Under the pieces are notes generated by a model that ran no database searches, was not told the origin of the DNA, and worked only from the letters and a program-made list of their open reading frames with translations. The translations under genes and the position numbers were made by a program. A stretch of DNA of 64,000 nucleotides from Pseudomonas putida (GTDB lineage Bacteria > Pseudomonadota > Gammaproteobacteria > Pseudomonadales > Pseudomonadaceae), in NCBI RefSeq assembly GCF_001976065.1, contig NZ_MNAH01000003.1, positions 267,131 to 331,130 of the forward strand, in the 5' to 3' direction. This document shows positions 20,310-29,238 of this stretch, piece after piece; the first letter of the stretch is position 1, and every line of letters begins with the position of its first letter.

Positions 20310-20768
20310 TCAAACCCAAATTGCATCCCACAACGGATAGTCGCCTAGCCGCTCGACCAGTCCTGCCCTCAGCGGGTTGGCCACAATATATCGAGCCATC
20401 TTTACCAGATCCTCATCACGGCGCAGTGCTCGATCATGAAAGCCTTGCTGCCAGACACTGACCTGACGCCCAGTGGACCGGTTGAGCGCCTTGGTACTTA
20501 ACGACTTGGTTCGTTGCATCAGCCCACTCAAAGACCCCCGCTGCAAGTCAATCAGCCAGTGAAAGTGATCAGGCATGACTACCCATGCCAGAGAGTTCAC
20601 CAGCCCTGAGATGTGTGCTTGGCGAAATTGATGCACAACCAGCCTGCCCGAAGAGTAGTCCGCAAAAATGGGTTCCCTATCAAGTGTATTGGTGGTGAGC
20701 AAATAGATTCGGTTGGGTTCGGCATACCGGCCCGATCTCAATCGATGGGAAGCTGCTGGATCAGGCAT
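20310..20768 (-). CDS. REP-associated tyrosine transposase (RAYT)
   Basis: 152-aa IS200-like Y1 transposase, single copy and flanked by REP palindromes, hence a candidate for spreading the type A REPINs of this genome. The HUH motif is visible in VVMPDHFHWL (H68, H70) and the catalytic tyrosine in MARYIVANPLRAGL (Y127). The N-terminus GRYAEPNRIYLLTT and tail LGDYPLWDAIWV match the RAYT subgroup. It differs in sequence from the second transposase family in the island at 60374. Such proteins are domesticated, with no classical IS ends. Confidence 0.9.
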   Translation of the reverse strand: MPDPAASHRLRSGRYAEPNRIYLLTTNTLDREPIFADYSSGRLVVHQFRQAHISGLVNSLAWVVMPDHFHWLIDLQRGSLSGLMQRTKSLSTKALNRSTGRQVSVWQQGFHDRALRRDEDLVKMARYIVANPLRAGLVERLGDYPLWDAIWV

Positions 20769-20863
20769 TCCTTTGCCTCTTTCATGCAGGAGTCATGAAA
20801 GGTTAGCCATGGAACTGCCAGGCAGTCATGCAGACTTTTAGCTTGATGTGTCTGGTAGAACGC

Positions 20864-20935
20864 CTTCGCGAGCAGGCTCGCTCCCACAGTGGATGTGTGG
20901 TGACTGCACAATTTGTGCGGGCTTGCTCGCGAAAG
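20864..20935. repeat. REPIN right of RAYT gene
   Basis: Intact REP unit (CGCGAGCAGGCTCGCTCCCA) and a variant partner (GTGCGGGCTTGCTCGCGAAA) in inverted orientation, upstream of the transposase gene. Confidence 0.85.
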
Positions 20936-20957
20936 CGATAGATCAGTCAAGCAAGGA

Positions 20958-21398
20958 TCAAGCAACCACCCCAGCATCCGCCCTCAACCCCAGCGCCTCG
21001 ATCGCATTGATCGCACACTGCTCATCAACGTCGGACAAATCCCCGCTGATCCCCACCGCCCCCAGCACGTTCCCGTCCTGATCCCGCACCAGCACACCGC
21101 CCGGTGCCGGCACGACGCTGCCCTGCCCCAGGCTATTCAATGCTGCGATGAACGCCGGGCGCTGTTGCGCGTCCAGTGCCAGCAGGCGTGAGCCCTTGCC
21201 CAGCGCAATGGCGCCCCAGGCTTTGCCAATGGCGACGTGCGGGCGCAGCAGGCTGGCGCCGTCTTCGCGCTGCAGGGTGATCAGGTGCCCGCCGGCATCC
21301 AGTACCGCGATGGTCAGTGGCGCTGCGGAAATGGCCCGCCCTGCGCTGATGGCTTCGTTGACCAGGTTGACTGCGACTTTCAAGGTTAAAGCGCTCAT
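20958..21398 (-). CDS. GlcG/HbpS-family protein
   Basis: 146 aa from the ATG at 21398 (GAGGA 7 nt upstream). The GlcG/HbpS fold is shown by LTIAVLDAGGHLITLQREDGA, the GKAWGAIALG helix and the C-terminal PGGVLVRDQDGNVLGAVGISGDLSDVDEQC. Homologues bind haem or small molecules and often sit in glycolate/glyoxylate operons. Here it is divergent from gcl and shares the control region containing two TTGTATACAA palindromes, so it is probably co-regulated with glyoxylate use. The molecular role is unknown. The ORF extends upstream to 21794 but that part is the intergenic region. Confidence 0.85.
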   Translation of the reverse strand: MSALTLKVAVNLVNEAISAGRAISAAPLTIAVLDAGGHLITLQREDGASLLRPHVAIGKAWGAIALGKGSRLLALDAQQRPAFIAALNSLGQGSVVPAPGGVLVRDQDGNVLGAVGISGDLSDVDEQCAINAIEALGLRADAGVVA

Positions 21399-21491
21399 GG
21401 TGCCGTCCTCATTTTGTTTTTCGGAAAGGCGGTGGACTGCTTCGATGTGCCGCAGCCCGATGCAACAAATAGAACACAATGAGTTATTTTT

Positions 21492-21501
21492 TTGTATACA
21501 A
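21492..21501. promoter_or_regulatory. Palindromic operator candidate 1
   Basis: Perfect palindrome TTGTATACAA, of the kind bound by GntR-family (FCD-type) regulators. It lies 94 bp upstream of the GlcG-like gene start. Confidence 0.6.
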
Positions 21502-21629
21502 TAATTATCGAAAAGCGCCACATGCGACGAAAAGCCACAGTAGACCGGGCTTCCGACGAATGAAACAAGCGCTTGAGAAAATGGATTGACCTGCGCCGTC
21601 CGCCGTGAATACACTCTGCGCAAAGCCAC

Positions 21630-21639
21630 TTGTATACAA
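21630..21639. promoter_or_regulatory. Palindromic operator candidate 2
   Basis: Second perfect TTGTATACAA, 28 bp upstream of the gcl start codon and 138 bp from copy 1. The position suits a repressor of gcl. Confidence 0.65.
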
Positions 21640-21666
21640 TTACAAAACGTAAAGAGGCACAAAACC

Positions 21667-23442
21667 ATGAGCAAAATGAGAGCAATCGAAGCCGCCGTTC
21701 TGGTGATGCGCCGTGAAGGGGTTGATACCGCTTTTGGCATCCCCGGTGCCGCCATCAACCCGCTGTACTCCGCCCTGCAAAAGGTCGGCGGCATCGATCA
21801 CGTACTCGCTCGCCACGTTGAAGGCGCCTCGCACATGGCCGAGGGCTACACCCGCACCAAGGCCGGGAACATCGGCGTATGCATCGGCACTTCCGGCCCT
21901 GCCGGTACCGACATGGTCACCGGGCTCTACAGCGCCTCGGCCGACTCGATTCCAATCCTCTGCATTACCGGCCAGGCACCCCGCGCCCGTATGCACAAGG
22001 AAGACTTCCAGGCTGTCGACATCACCAGCATCGTCAAGCCAGTCACCAAGTGGGCGACCACCGTTCTCGAACCGGGCCAGGTGCCTTACGCGTTCCAGAA
22101 AGCTTTCTTTGAGATGCGCTCCGGCCGTCCAGGCCCGGTGCTGATTGACCTGCCGTTCGACGTTCAGATGGCTGAAATCGAATTCGACATCGACGCTTAC
22201 CAGCCATTGCCGCTGGCCAAGCCGACCGCTACTCGCGTCCAGGTCGAGAAGGCTCTGGCCTTGCTGGACCAGGCCGAACGCCCGTTGCTGGTGGCCGGTG
22301 GTGGCATCATCAACGCCGACGCCAGCGACCTGCTGGTGGAGTTCGCCGAGCTGACCGGTATCCCGGTCATCCCGACCCTGATGGGCTGGGGCACCATCCC
22401 GGACGATCACCCGCTGATGGTCGGCATGGTTGGCTTGCAGACCTCGCACCGTTACGGCAACGCCACCATGCTGAAGTCGGACGTGGTGCTGGGCATCGGT
22501 AACCGTTGGGCCAACCGTCACACCGGTTCGGTCGATGTGTACACCGAAGGCCGCAAGTTCATTCACGTCGACATCGAAGGCACTCAGATCGGCCGCGTGT
22601 TCACCCCGGACCTGGGCATCGTGTCCGACGCCGCCGCCGCACTGACCGTGTTCATCGAAGTTGCTCGCGAATGGCAAGCCGCCGGCAAGCTGAAAAACCG
22701 CAGCGCCTGGCTGCAAGACTGCCAGCAGCGCAAGGCCAGCCTGCAGCGCAAGACTCACTTCGACAACGTGCCGGTCAAGCCGCAGCGCGTTTACGAAGAG
22801 ATGAACCAGGTGTTCGGCAAGGACACTTGCTACGTCAGCACCATCGGTCTGTCGCAGATTGCCGGCGCGCAGTTCCTGCACGTCTACAAGCCGCGTCACT
22901 GGATCAACTGCGGTCAGGCAGGCCCTCTGGGCTGGACCATTCCAGCGGCACTGGGCGTGGTCAAGGCTGATCCGAACCGCAAGGTTGTGGCCCTGTCGGG
23001 GGACTATGACTTCCAGTTCATGATCGAAGAACTGGCAGTGGGCGCGCAGTTCAAGCTGCCGTACATCCACGTTGTGGTGAACAATTCATACCTGGGTCTG
23101 ATCCGCCAGGCGCAGCGCGGTTTCGACATGGATTACTGCGTGCAGCTGTCGTTCGACAACCTGAACGCGCCGGAACTCAACGGCTACGGTGTCGACCACG
23201 TCGCGGTGGCCGAAGGCCTCGGCTGCAAGGCGCTGCGTGTGTTCGAACCGGCGCAGATCCAGCCTGCCCTGCGCAAGGCACAGGAGCTGATCGAAGAGTT
23301 CAAGGTACCGGTCATCGTCGAGATCATCCTGGAACGCGTGACCAACATTTCCATGGGCACCGAGATCAACGCCGTCAACGAATTCGAAGACCTGGCGCTG
23401 GTCGGCAACGACGCACCGACGGCGATTTCGTTGCTCGATTAA
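21667..23442 (+). CDS. gcl: Glyoxylate carboligase (tartronate-semialdehyde synthase)
   Basis: ThDP/FAD enzyme joining two glyoxylates to tartronate semialdehyde and CO2. The 591-aa protein starts at the ATG at 21667 ([10 protein letters not shown]), with GAGG upstream. V51 in [15 protein letters not shown] takes the place of the conserved ThDP-activating glutamate, a hallmark of genuine Gcl among acetolactate-synthase relatives. [20 protein letters not shown] and the C-terminal ThDP motif [17 protein letters not shown]...[10 protein letters not shown] are present. First gene of gcl-hyi-glxR-ttuD-pyk. Confidence 0.97.
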   Translation: MSKMRAIEAAVLVMRREGVDTAFGIPGAAINPLYSALQKVGGIDHVLARHVEGASHMAEGYTRTKAGNIGVCIGTSGPAGTDMVTGLYSASADSIPILCITGQAPRARMHKEDFQAVDITSIVKPVTKWATTVLEPGQVPYAFQKAFFEMRSGRPGPVLIDLPFDVQMAEIEFDIDAYQPLPLAKPTATRVQVEKALALLDQAERPLLVAGGGIINADASDLLVEFAELTGIPVIPTLMGWGTIPDDHPLMVGMVGLQTSHRYGNATMLKSDVVLGIGNRWANRHTGSVDVYTEGRKFIHVDIEGTQIGRVFTPDLGIVSDAAAALTVFIEVAREWQAAGKLKNRSAWLQDCQQRKASLQRKTHFDNVPVKPQRVYEEMNQVFGKDTCYVSTIGLSQIAGAQFLHVYKPRHWINCGQAGPLGWTIPAALGVVKADPNRKVVALSGDYDFQFMIEELAVGAQFKLPYIHVVVNNSYLGLIRQAQRGFDMDYCVQLSFDNLNAPELNGYGVDHVAVAEGLGCKALRVFEPAQIQPALRKAQELIEEFKVPVIVEIILERVTNISMGTEINAVNEFEDLALVGNDAPTAISLLD

Positions 23443-23456
23443 CAGCTTGATCGCTT

Positions 23457-23486
23457 GATCGTTACCACGCACTGCGTGGGAACGAG
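23457..23486. repeat. Half copy of type C palindrome
   Basis: GATCGTTACCACGCACTGCGTGGGAACGAG is a single hairpin related to the longer elements at 28175 and 44166. It fills the gcl-hyi gap. Confidence 0.7.
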
Positions 23487-23507
23487 AACCTAATACGGGA
23501 GACCACC

Positions 23508-24290
23508 ATGCCGCGTTTCGCAGCCAACCTGTCCATGCTGTTCACCGAACAAGACTTTCTCGCCCGTTTCGAAGCGGCCGCCAAGGCCGGTTTCAGTGGT
23601 GTCGAGTATCTGTTCCCCTACGACTTCAGCTCGGCCGAAATCAAGGCCCGGCTCGACGCCAACGGCCTGACCCAAGTGCTGTTCAACCTGCCAGCAGGCG
23701 ACTGGGCCAAGGGCGAGCGCGGTATCGCCTGCTTGCCGGACCGGGTTGAAGAGTTCCGCGCCGGTGTCGACCTGGCGATTGCCTACGCACAAGTACTGGG
23801 CAACACCCAGATCAACTGCCTGGCCGGTATCCGCCCACAAGGCGTTGACGATGCCACCGTGGAAAAAACCTTCGTCGCCAACCTCAAGTACGCCGCCGAC
23901 AAGTTGCAAGCGGCCGGCATCAAGTTGGTGATGGAAGCGATCAACACCCGCGACATCCCGGGTTTCTACCTGAACAACACGGCACAAGCCCTGTCGATTC
24001 GCGAGCAGGTCGGCAGCACCAACCTGTTCCTGCAATACGACATCTACCACATGCAAATCATGGAAGGCGACCTGGCCCGCACCCTGCAATCGCACCTGGG
24101 CGAGATCAACCATGTGCAGCTCGCGGATAACCCGGGGCGCAACGAACCAGGCACCGGTGAAATCAACTACCGCTTCCTGTTCGAACACCTGGACCGCATC
24201 GGTTACCAGGGTTGGGTCGGTTGCGAATACAAGCCGCTGACCACCACGGAAGCAGGCCTGGGCTGGTTGAAAACCCATAACGCAATCTGA
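23508..24290 (+). CDS. hyi: Hydroxypyruvate isomerase
   Basis: Interconverts hydroxypyruvate and tartronate semialdehyde. 260 aa, a xylose-isomerase-like TIM barrel with normal length. Visible are ANLSMLFTEQDFLARFEAAA at the N-terminus, the metal-binding E in MEAINTRDIPGF, the QYDIYHMQIMEGD segment and a C-terminal GCEYKPLTTTEAGL. GGGAG precedes the ATG. Second gene of the glyoxylate operon. Confidence 0.95.
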   Translation: MPRFAANLSMLFTEQDFLARFEAAAKAGFSGVEYLFPYDFSSAEIKARLDANGLTQVLFNLPAGDWAKGERGIACLPDRVEEFRAGVDLAIAYAQVLGNTQINCLAGIRPQGVDDATVEKTFVANLKYAADKLQAAGIKLVMEAINTRDIPGFYLNNTAQALSIREQVGSTNLFLQYDIYHMQIMEGDLARTLQSHLGEINHVQLADNPGRNEPGTGEINYRFLFEHLDRIGYQGWVGCEYKPLTTTEAGLGWLKTHNAI

Positions 24291-24300
24291 CACAGCTCCC

Positions 24301-24386
24301 TTGTAGGAGCTGGCTTGCCAGCGAAGGCGCCCTTGAGCCTTGCGCTGGTCATCCAGCAGCCTTGGCCGGCAAGCCGGCTCCTACAA
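24301..24386. repeat. REPIN, type B
   Basis: Inverted pair TTGTAGGAGCTGGCTTGCCA ... CCGGCAAGCCGGCTCCTACA, a REP family distinct from type A, inserted between hyi and glxR within the operon. Confidence 0.85.
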
Positions 24387-24437
24387 AAGCAGTTCCCAAT
24401 TTGTTTGAAGCAGCAACAAAAACAAGAGGATTTTCTC

Positions 24438-25328
24438 ATGGCTAAAATCGGATTTATCGGCACCGGCATCATGGGCCACCCAATGGCGGCGAACCTGCAA
24501 AAAGCCGGTCACAGCCTGTTCCTGTCGGCGCACCACGACGCCGCCCCCGCCGACCTGGTCGCCGCCGGTGCCGTTGCCCTGGCGAACCCGAAGGAAGTCG
24601 CCCAGGAAGCCGAATTCATCATCGTCATGGTTCCGGACACCCCGCAGGTCGATGACGTGCTGTTCCGCGCCGACGGCGTGGCTGCAGGCCTGGGCAAAGG
24701 CAAGGTAGTGATCGACATGAGCTCGATCTCGCCGACCGCCACCAAGGCCTTCGCCGCCAAAATCAATGAAAAGGGCGCCCAGTACCTCGACGCGCCAGTG
24801 TCCGGCGGTGAAGTCGGCGCCAAGGCTGCGACCCTGAGCATCATGGTCGGCGGCGATGCCGATGCCTTCGAACGCGCACTGCCGCTGTTCCAGGCCATGG
24901 GCAAGAACATCACCCTGGTCGGCGGCAATGGTGACGGTCAAACCGCCAAGGTGGCGAACCAGATCATCGTTGCGCTGAACATCCAGGCGGTGGCCGAAGC
25001 CCTGCTGTTCGCGGCCAAGAACGGTGCCGATCCAGCCAAGGTGCGTGAAGCGCTGATGGGCGGCTTCGCTTCGTCGAAGATCCTCGAAGTGCATGGCGAG
25101 CGCATGATCAAGGGCACCTTCGATCCGGGCTTCCGCATCAGCCTGCACCAGAAGGACCTGAACCTGGCCCTGCAAGGCGCCAAGGAGCTGAACATCAACC
25201 TGCCGAACACCGCCAACGCCCAGCAAGTGTTCAGCACCTGCGCCGCCATCGGTGGCAGCAACTGGGACCACTCGGCGCTGATCAAGGGCCTGGAACACAT
25301 GGCGAATTTCTCGATTCGCGATAAATAA
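24438..25328 (+). CDS. glxR: 2-hydroxy-3-oxopropionate (tartronate semialdehyde) reductase
   Basis: NAD(P)H-dependent reduction of tartronate semialdehyde to glycerate. 296 aa from the ATG at 24438 (AAGAGGA upstream). Beta-hydroxyacid dehydrogenase features: Rossmann motif GFIGTGIMGHPMAANL, the substrate region DAPVSGGEVGAKAATLSIMVGG, catalytic lysine region GQTAKVANQI and the C-terminal HQKDLNLAL. The open frame runs upstream through the REPIN and is not coding there. Third gene of the operon. Confidence 0.95.
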   Translation: MAKIGFIGTGIMGHPMAANLQKAGHSLFLSAHHDAAPADLVAAGAVALANPKEVAQEAEFIIVMVPDTPQVDDVLFRADGVAAGLGKGKVVIDMSSISPTATKAFAAKINEKGAQYLDAPVSGGEVGAKAATLSIMVGGDADAFERALPLFQAMGKNITLVGGNGDGQTAKVANQIIVALNIQAVAEALLFAAKNGADPAKVREALMGGFASSKILEVHGERMIKGTFDPGFRISLHQKDLNLALQGAKELNINLPNTANAQQVFSTCAAIGGSNWDHSALIKGLEHMANFSIRDK

Positions 25329-25340
25329 CGCCACTCCCCC

Positions 25341-25428
25341 TGTTGGAGCTGGCTTGCCAGCGATTGCCTCGACACGGTCTGCCTGACATACCGAGGCGTC
25401 TGGATCGCTGGCAAGCCAGCTCCTACAG
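25341..25428. repeat. REPIN, type B
   Basis: Inverted pair GGAGCTGGCTTGCCAGCGAT ... ATCGCTGGCAAGCCAGCTCC between glxR and ttuD. This is the second such insertion in the same operon. Confidence 0.88.
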
Positions 25429-25479
25429 AGGTATCACCGCGGCAACGTCAACCCATAACAAGAATTCCGGGAGCCCGCC

Positions 25480-26760
25480 ATGTCGGTCGATCCGCAACAA
25501 TTCCTGCGCGAGCTGTTCGCCACAGCCATCGACGCGGCCCATCCGCAACAAGTCCTCGAAGCCCATCTGCCTGCCGACCGTAGCGGTCGGGTGATCGTCA
25601 TCGGTGCCGGCAAAGCCGCGGCGGCCATGGCCCAGGTGGTCGAGCGCTGCTGGCAGGGTGAAGTGTCCGGTCTGGTGGTGACGCGTTATGGTCACGGCGC
25701 CCCCTGCGAAAAAATCGAAGTGGTCGAAGCCGCGCATCCGGTTCCGGACGCAGCCGGCCAGGCGGTGGCCAAGCGTGTATTCGAACTGGTCAGCAACCTG
25801 ACCGAAGCCGACCGCGTCATCTTCCTGCTGTCGGGCGGTGGTTCGGCGTTGCTCGCCCTGCCCGCTGCCGGCATCACCCTGGCCGACAAGCAATCGATCA
25901 ACAAAGCCCTGCTCAAATCCGGCGCCACCATTGGCGAGATGAACTGCGTACGCAAACACCTCTCGGCGATCAAGGGCGGCCGGCTCGGCAAGGCTTGCTG
26001 GCCAGCCACTGTGTACACCTATGCGATTTCCGATGTGCCGGGCGATCTCGCCACGGTCATCGCCTCCGGCCCCACCGTGGCCGACCCGAGCACCTCGGCC
26101 GAAGCGCTGGCGATCCTCAAGCGCTATGCCATCGACGTGCCGGCCTCCGTGCGTAGCTGGCTGCAAAGCCCGGAATCGGAAACGGTAAAACCCGGTGATC
26201 CAAGCCTGGCCCGCAGCCACTTCCAGTTGATCGCCCGTCCACAGCAATCCCTGGAAGCCGCGGCGGTGAAGTGCCGCCAGGCCGGTTACAGCCCATTGAT
26301 CCTGGGTGACCTGGAAGGTGAATCCCGGGAAGTGGCGAAAGTCCACGCCGGCATCGCCCGACAGATCGTCCAGCACGGTCAACCGCTGGCCGCGCCCTGC
26401 GTGATTCTTTCGGGCGGCGAAACCACAGTCACCGTTCGCGGCAATGGCCGTGGCGGGCGCAACGCCGAGTTCCTGCTGAGCCTGACCGACAGCCTCAAGG
26501 GCTTGCCCGGCGTCTATGCCCTGGCCGGCGACACCGACGGCATCGACGGTTCCGAAGACAACGCCGGGGCAATCATGACCCCGGACAGCTACGCCCGCGC
26601 CGCCGCCCTCGGCTTGAGCGCCAGCGACGAGTTGGACAATAACAATGGCTACGGCTATTTCGAGGCGCTGGACGCATTGATCGTCACCGAGCCGACCCGC
26701 ACCAACGTGAACGACTTCCGCGCCATTCTGATCCTTGAGAGCCCAAAACATGACGCCTGA
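25480..26760 (+). CDS. ttuD: Glycerate 2-kinase (MOFRL family), TtuD-type
   Basis: 426-aa GckA/TtuD-family protein, named hydroxypyruvate reductase in older annotations but belonging to the glycerate-2-kinase family. N-terminal GRVIVIGAGKAAAAMAQ, the LLSGGGSALLALPAAGI motif, and the C-terminal MOFRL domain (ILSGGETTVTVRGNGRGGRNAEFLL, LAGDTDGIDGSEDNAGA) are all present. It would turn glycerate from GlxR into 2-phosphoglycerate, feeding pyruvate kinase encoded next. Its 3' end overlaps pyk by 11 nt. Confidence 0.93.
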   Translation: MSVDPQQFLRELFATAIDAAHPQQVLEAHLPADRSGRVIVIGAGKAAAAMAQVVERCWQGEVSGLVVTRYGHGAPCEKIEVVEAAHPVPDAAGQAVAKRVFELVSNLTEADRVIFLLSGGGSALLALPAAGITLADKQSINKALLKSGATIGEMNCVRKHLSAIKGGRLGKACWPATVYTYAISDVPGDLATVIASGPTVADPSTSAEALAILKRYAIDVPASVRSWLQSPESETVKPGDPSLARSHFQLIARPQQSLEAAAVKCRQAGYSPLILGDLEGESREVAKVHAGIARQIVQHGQPLAAPCVILSGGETTVTVRGNGRGGRNAEFLLSLTDSLKGLPGVYALAGDTDGIDGSEDNAGAIMTPDSYARAAALGLSASDELDNNNGYGYFEALDALIVTEPTRTNVNDFRAILILESPKHDA

Positions 26761-28165
26761 TAAAAAGGTCAAGATCCTCGCCACCCTCGGTCCCGCCACC
26801 GACGGAATCGATGACATTCGTGAACTGGTGCAGGCCGGGGTCAATATCTTTCGCCTGAACTTCAGCCACGGCGATCACGCCGACCACGCCAAACGCTACC
26901 AGTGGATCCGTGAAGTCGAGCGCCAGCTGAATTATCCGCTGGGCATCCTGATGGACCTGCAAGGCCCTAAATTACGGGTCGGCAAATTTGCCCAGGGCAA
27001 AGTCCAGCTGTATCGCGGTCAGGCCTTGCGCCTGGACCTCGATGCCACGCCAGGTGACGAGCGCCGGGTCAACCTGCCGCACCCGGAGATCATCGCTGCG
27101 CTCGAGCCGGGCATGGACCTGCTGCTGGACGACGGCAAGCTGCGCCTGCGGGTGGTCACCAAGTATGCCGACGCCATCGACACCACCGTGCTCAATGGCG
27201 GCGAACTGTCCGATCGAAAAGGCGTGAACGTGCCCCAAGCGGTGCTCGACCTGAGCCCACTGACCGCCAAGGATCGCCGTGACCTGAGCTTCGGCCTCGA
27301 ACTGGGGGTGGACTGGGTGGCGCTGTCGTTCGTACAACGTCCGGAAGACATCATCGAAGCCCGGGCGCTGATCGGCGACAAGGCGTTCCTGATGGCCAAG
27401 ATCGAAAAGCCGTCAGCGGTCACGCAATTGCGCGAAATCGCCGAATTGAGCGACGCGATCATGGTCGCCCGCGGTGACCTGGGCGTGGAAGTGCCGGCCG
27501 AAAGCGTGCCGCAGATCCAGAAGAACATCATCAGCACCTGCCGCGAGCTGGGCAAGCCGGTGGTGGTGGCGACGCAGATGCTCGAATCCATGCGTTTCTC
27601 CCCGGCGCCCACCCGCGCCGAAGTCACCGATGTCGCCAACGCGGTGGCCGAAGGGGCCGACGCGGTGATGTTGTCGGCGGAAACCGCGTCCGGTGAATAC
27701 CCGCTGGAAGCCGTGCAGATGATGAGCAAGATCATCCGCCAGGTGGAGAACGGCCCGGACTATCAGAACCAACTGGACGTCAGCCGACCAAAAGCCGAAG
27801 CGACGGTTAATGATGCGATCAGTTGCGCGATCCGCCGTATCAGCAATGTGTTGCCGGTGGCGGTGCTGGTCAACTACAGCGAATCAGGCACCTCGAGCCT
27901 GCGCGCTGCACGTGAACGGCCGACGGTACCGATCCTCAACCTGACGCCGAACCTGCAAACCGCTCGTCGCCTGACCGTGGCGTGGGGCGTGCACTCGGTG
28001 GTCAACGATCGCCTGCGCCAGGTGGACGAGGTTTGCTCCACGGCCCTGGAGATTGCCCAGGCCCAGGGCATGGCACAGCGTGGCGATACGTTATTGATTA
28101 CGGCGGGTGTGCCGTTTGGGCAGCCGGGGTCGACTAACTCTTTGCGTATCGAAACATTGATTTAA
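26750..28165 (+). CDS. pykF: Pyruvate kinase
   Basis: 471 aa from the ATG at 26750 inside the end of ttuD, so translation is coupled. Converts PEP and ADP to pyruvate and ATP. Motifs: KILATLGPATDG, FRLNFSHG, the active-site segment MAKIEKPSAV, MVARGDLGVEVPAE and the MLSAETASGEYPLEAV helix. Together with TtuD it links glycerate assimilation to lower glycolysis. It is one of two isozymes usually found in Pseudomonas, the one belonging to the glyoxylate operon. Confidence 0.96.
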   Translation: MTPDKKVKILATLGPATDGIDDIRELVQAGVNIFRLNFSHGDHADHAKRYQWIREVERQLNYPLGILMDLQGPKLRVGKFAQGKVQLYRGQALRLDLDATPGDERRVNLPHPEIIAALEPGMDLLLDDGKLRLRVVTKYADAIDTTVLNGGELSDRKGVNVPQAVLDLSPLTAKDRRDLSFGLELGVDWVALSFVQRPEDIIEARALIGDKAFLMAKIEKPSAVTQLREIAELSDAIMVARGDLGVEVPAESVPQIQKNIISTCRELGKPVVVATQMLESMRFSPAPTRAEVTDVANAVAEGADAVMLSAETASGEYPLEAVQMMSKIIRQVENGPDYQNQLDVSRPKAEATVNDAISCAIRRISNVLPVAVLVNYSESGTSSLRAARERPTVPILNLTPNLQTARRLTVAWGVHSVVNDRLRQVDEVCSTALEIAQAQGMAQRGDTLLITAGVPFGQPGSTNSLRIETLI

Positions 28166-28174
28166 CTTCCACAT

Positions 28175-28281
28175 GATCGTTCCCACGCTCTGCGTGGGAA
28201 TGCAGCCCGGGACGCTCCGCGTCCCAAGAGCAGACGCAGAGCGTCCATTTAGGCATTCCCACGCGGAGCGTGGGAACGATC
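28175..28281. repeat. Type C palindromic repeat element
   Basis: A 107-bp element bounded by GATCGTTCCCACGCTCTGCG and its inverted copy near 28262-28281, with an inner inverted pair GACGCTCCGCGTC / ACGCAGAGCGTC. A homologous element lies at 44166-44278. Confidence 0.85.
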
Positions 28282-28302
28282 AGTACTGAAACGACCCTTA
28301 CC

Positions 28303-29217
28303 ATGCCTGCCAACCACTTCAACACCCACTGCCCCGACTGGGCCGAAGCCTTGCTCAACGGTTTCAGTCAGATATTCCTGCAGCGCAATCCGCTGTGCGG
28401 CTTGCTGATTCTTTCGGCCATCCTGTTCACCGCTCCTGCCCTGCTCGGTGGCGCATTGCTTGGCGGTGTCGCCGGATTGCTCACCGCGCAACGTCGCAAC
28501 TATGCCAAGGCTGATCGTCAGGCCGGGCTGTTCAGCTACAACGGCGTATTGCTCGGCCTGCTGCTGAGCTTGTACTTCCCCTGGTCGGCGATGATGCCAC
28601 CGCTAATCCTGGCCGCCGGCGGCCTGAGTGCGATGATCACTCAACAATGGCTCAAACGCGTCCGGTTCAGCCAATACCTGCCCGCCTACACCGCGCCCTT
28701 CGTCGTACTGAGCTGGTTACTGCTGTGCTTCGCCACACCCTCGACCGAGGCGCACCTGATCGAGGTCAGCACACTGAACATGCTCGCCGCCCCCTTCAAG
28801 GGCCTCGGCCAGGTGATGTTCCTCGGTCATCCGCTGGCCGGTGCCATGATTGCCGCCGGGTTGCTGATCGCCGATCGTCGCGCCTTCTGCTGGGCGTTGT
28901 TGGCGTCGATTGCGGGCATGGGTTGGAGCCTGCTGAATCACGACTTCTACACTGCACTGCTGGGCCTGGCTGGCTACAACGCCGTGCTCGCCGCCCTCGC
29001 CTTCAGCGCGCAGCGCCAGCAGCCCTGGCTGCCACTGGTGGCGATTGCCTCAGCGCTGCTACTGACGCCGATGTTTGCCGCTATCGGCCTGCCCACGCTG
29101 ACCGCACCGTTTATCCTCGCCTGCTGGCTGATCCGCACGGTGGCTCAACTGATCGGCAAAGCGACGGGCGCCAGTGCGCCTTGCGCTCCTGGGGAGAATC
29201 AACCTAGGCTGCGCTGA
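28303..29217 (+). CDS. Urea transporter (UT family)
   Basis: 304-aa polytopic inner-membrane protein from the ATG at 28303. The UT-family pattern is present: QIFLQRNPLCGLLILSAIL at the N-terminus and, in the second half, APFKGLGQVMFLGHPLAGAMIAAG. About ten hydrophobic segments are visible. Urea would enter by facilitated diffusion. No urease genes are in the window. It is followed after 21 bp by the potassium-channel gene on the same strand. Confidence 0.85.
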   Translation: MPANHFNTHCPDWAEALLNGFSQIFLQRNPLCGLLILSAILFTAPALLGGALLGGVAGLLTAQRRNYAKADRQAGLFSYNGVLLGLLLSLYFPWSAMMPPLILAAGGLSAMITQQWLKRVRFSQYLPAYTAPFVVLSWLLLCFATPSTEAHLIEVSTLNMLAAPFKGLGQVMFLGHPLAGAMIAAGLLIADRRAFCWALLASIAGMGWSLLNHDFYTALLGLAGYNAVLAALAFSAQRQQPWLPLVAIASALLLTPMFAAIGLPTLTAPFILACWLIRTVAQLIGKATGASAPCAPGENQPRLR

Positions 29218-29238
29218 TCATCGAGTCAGGCGTTATCC

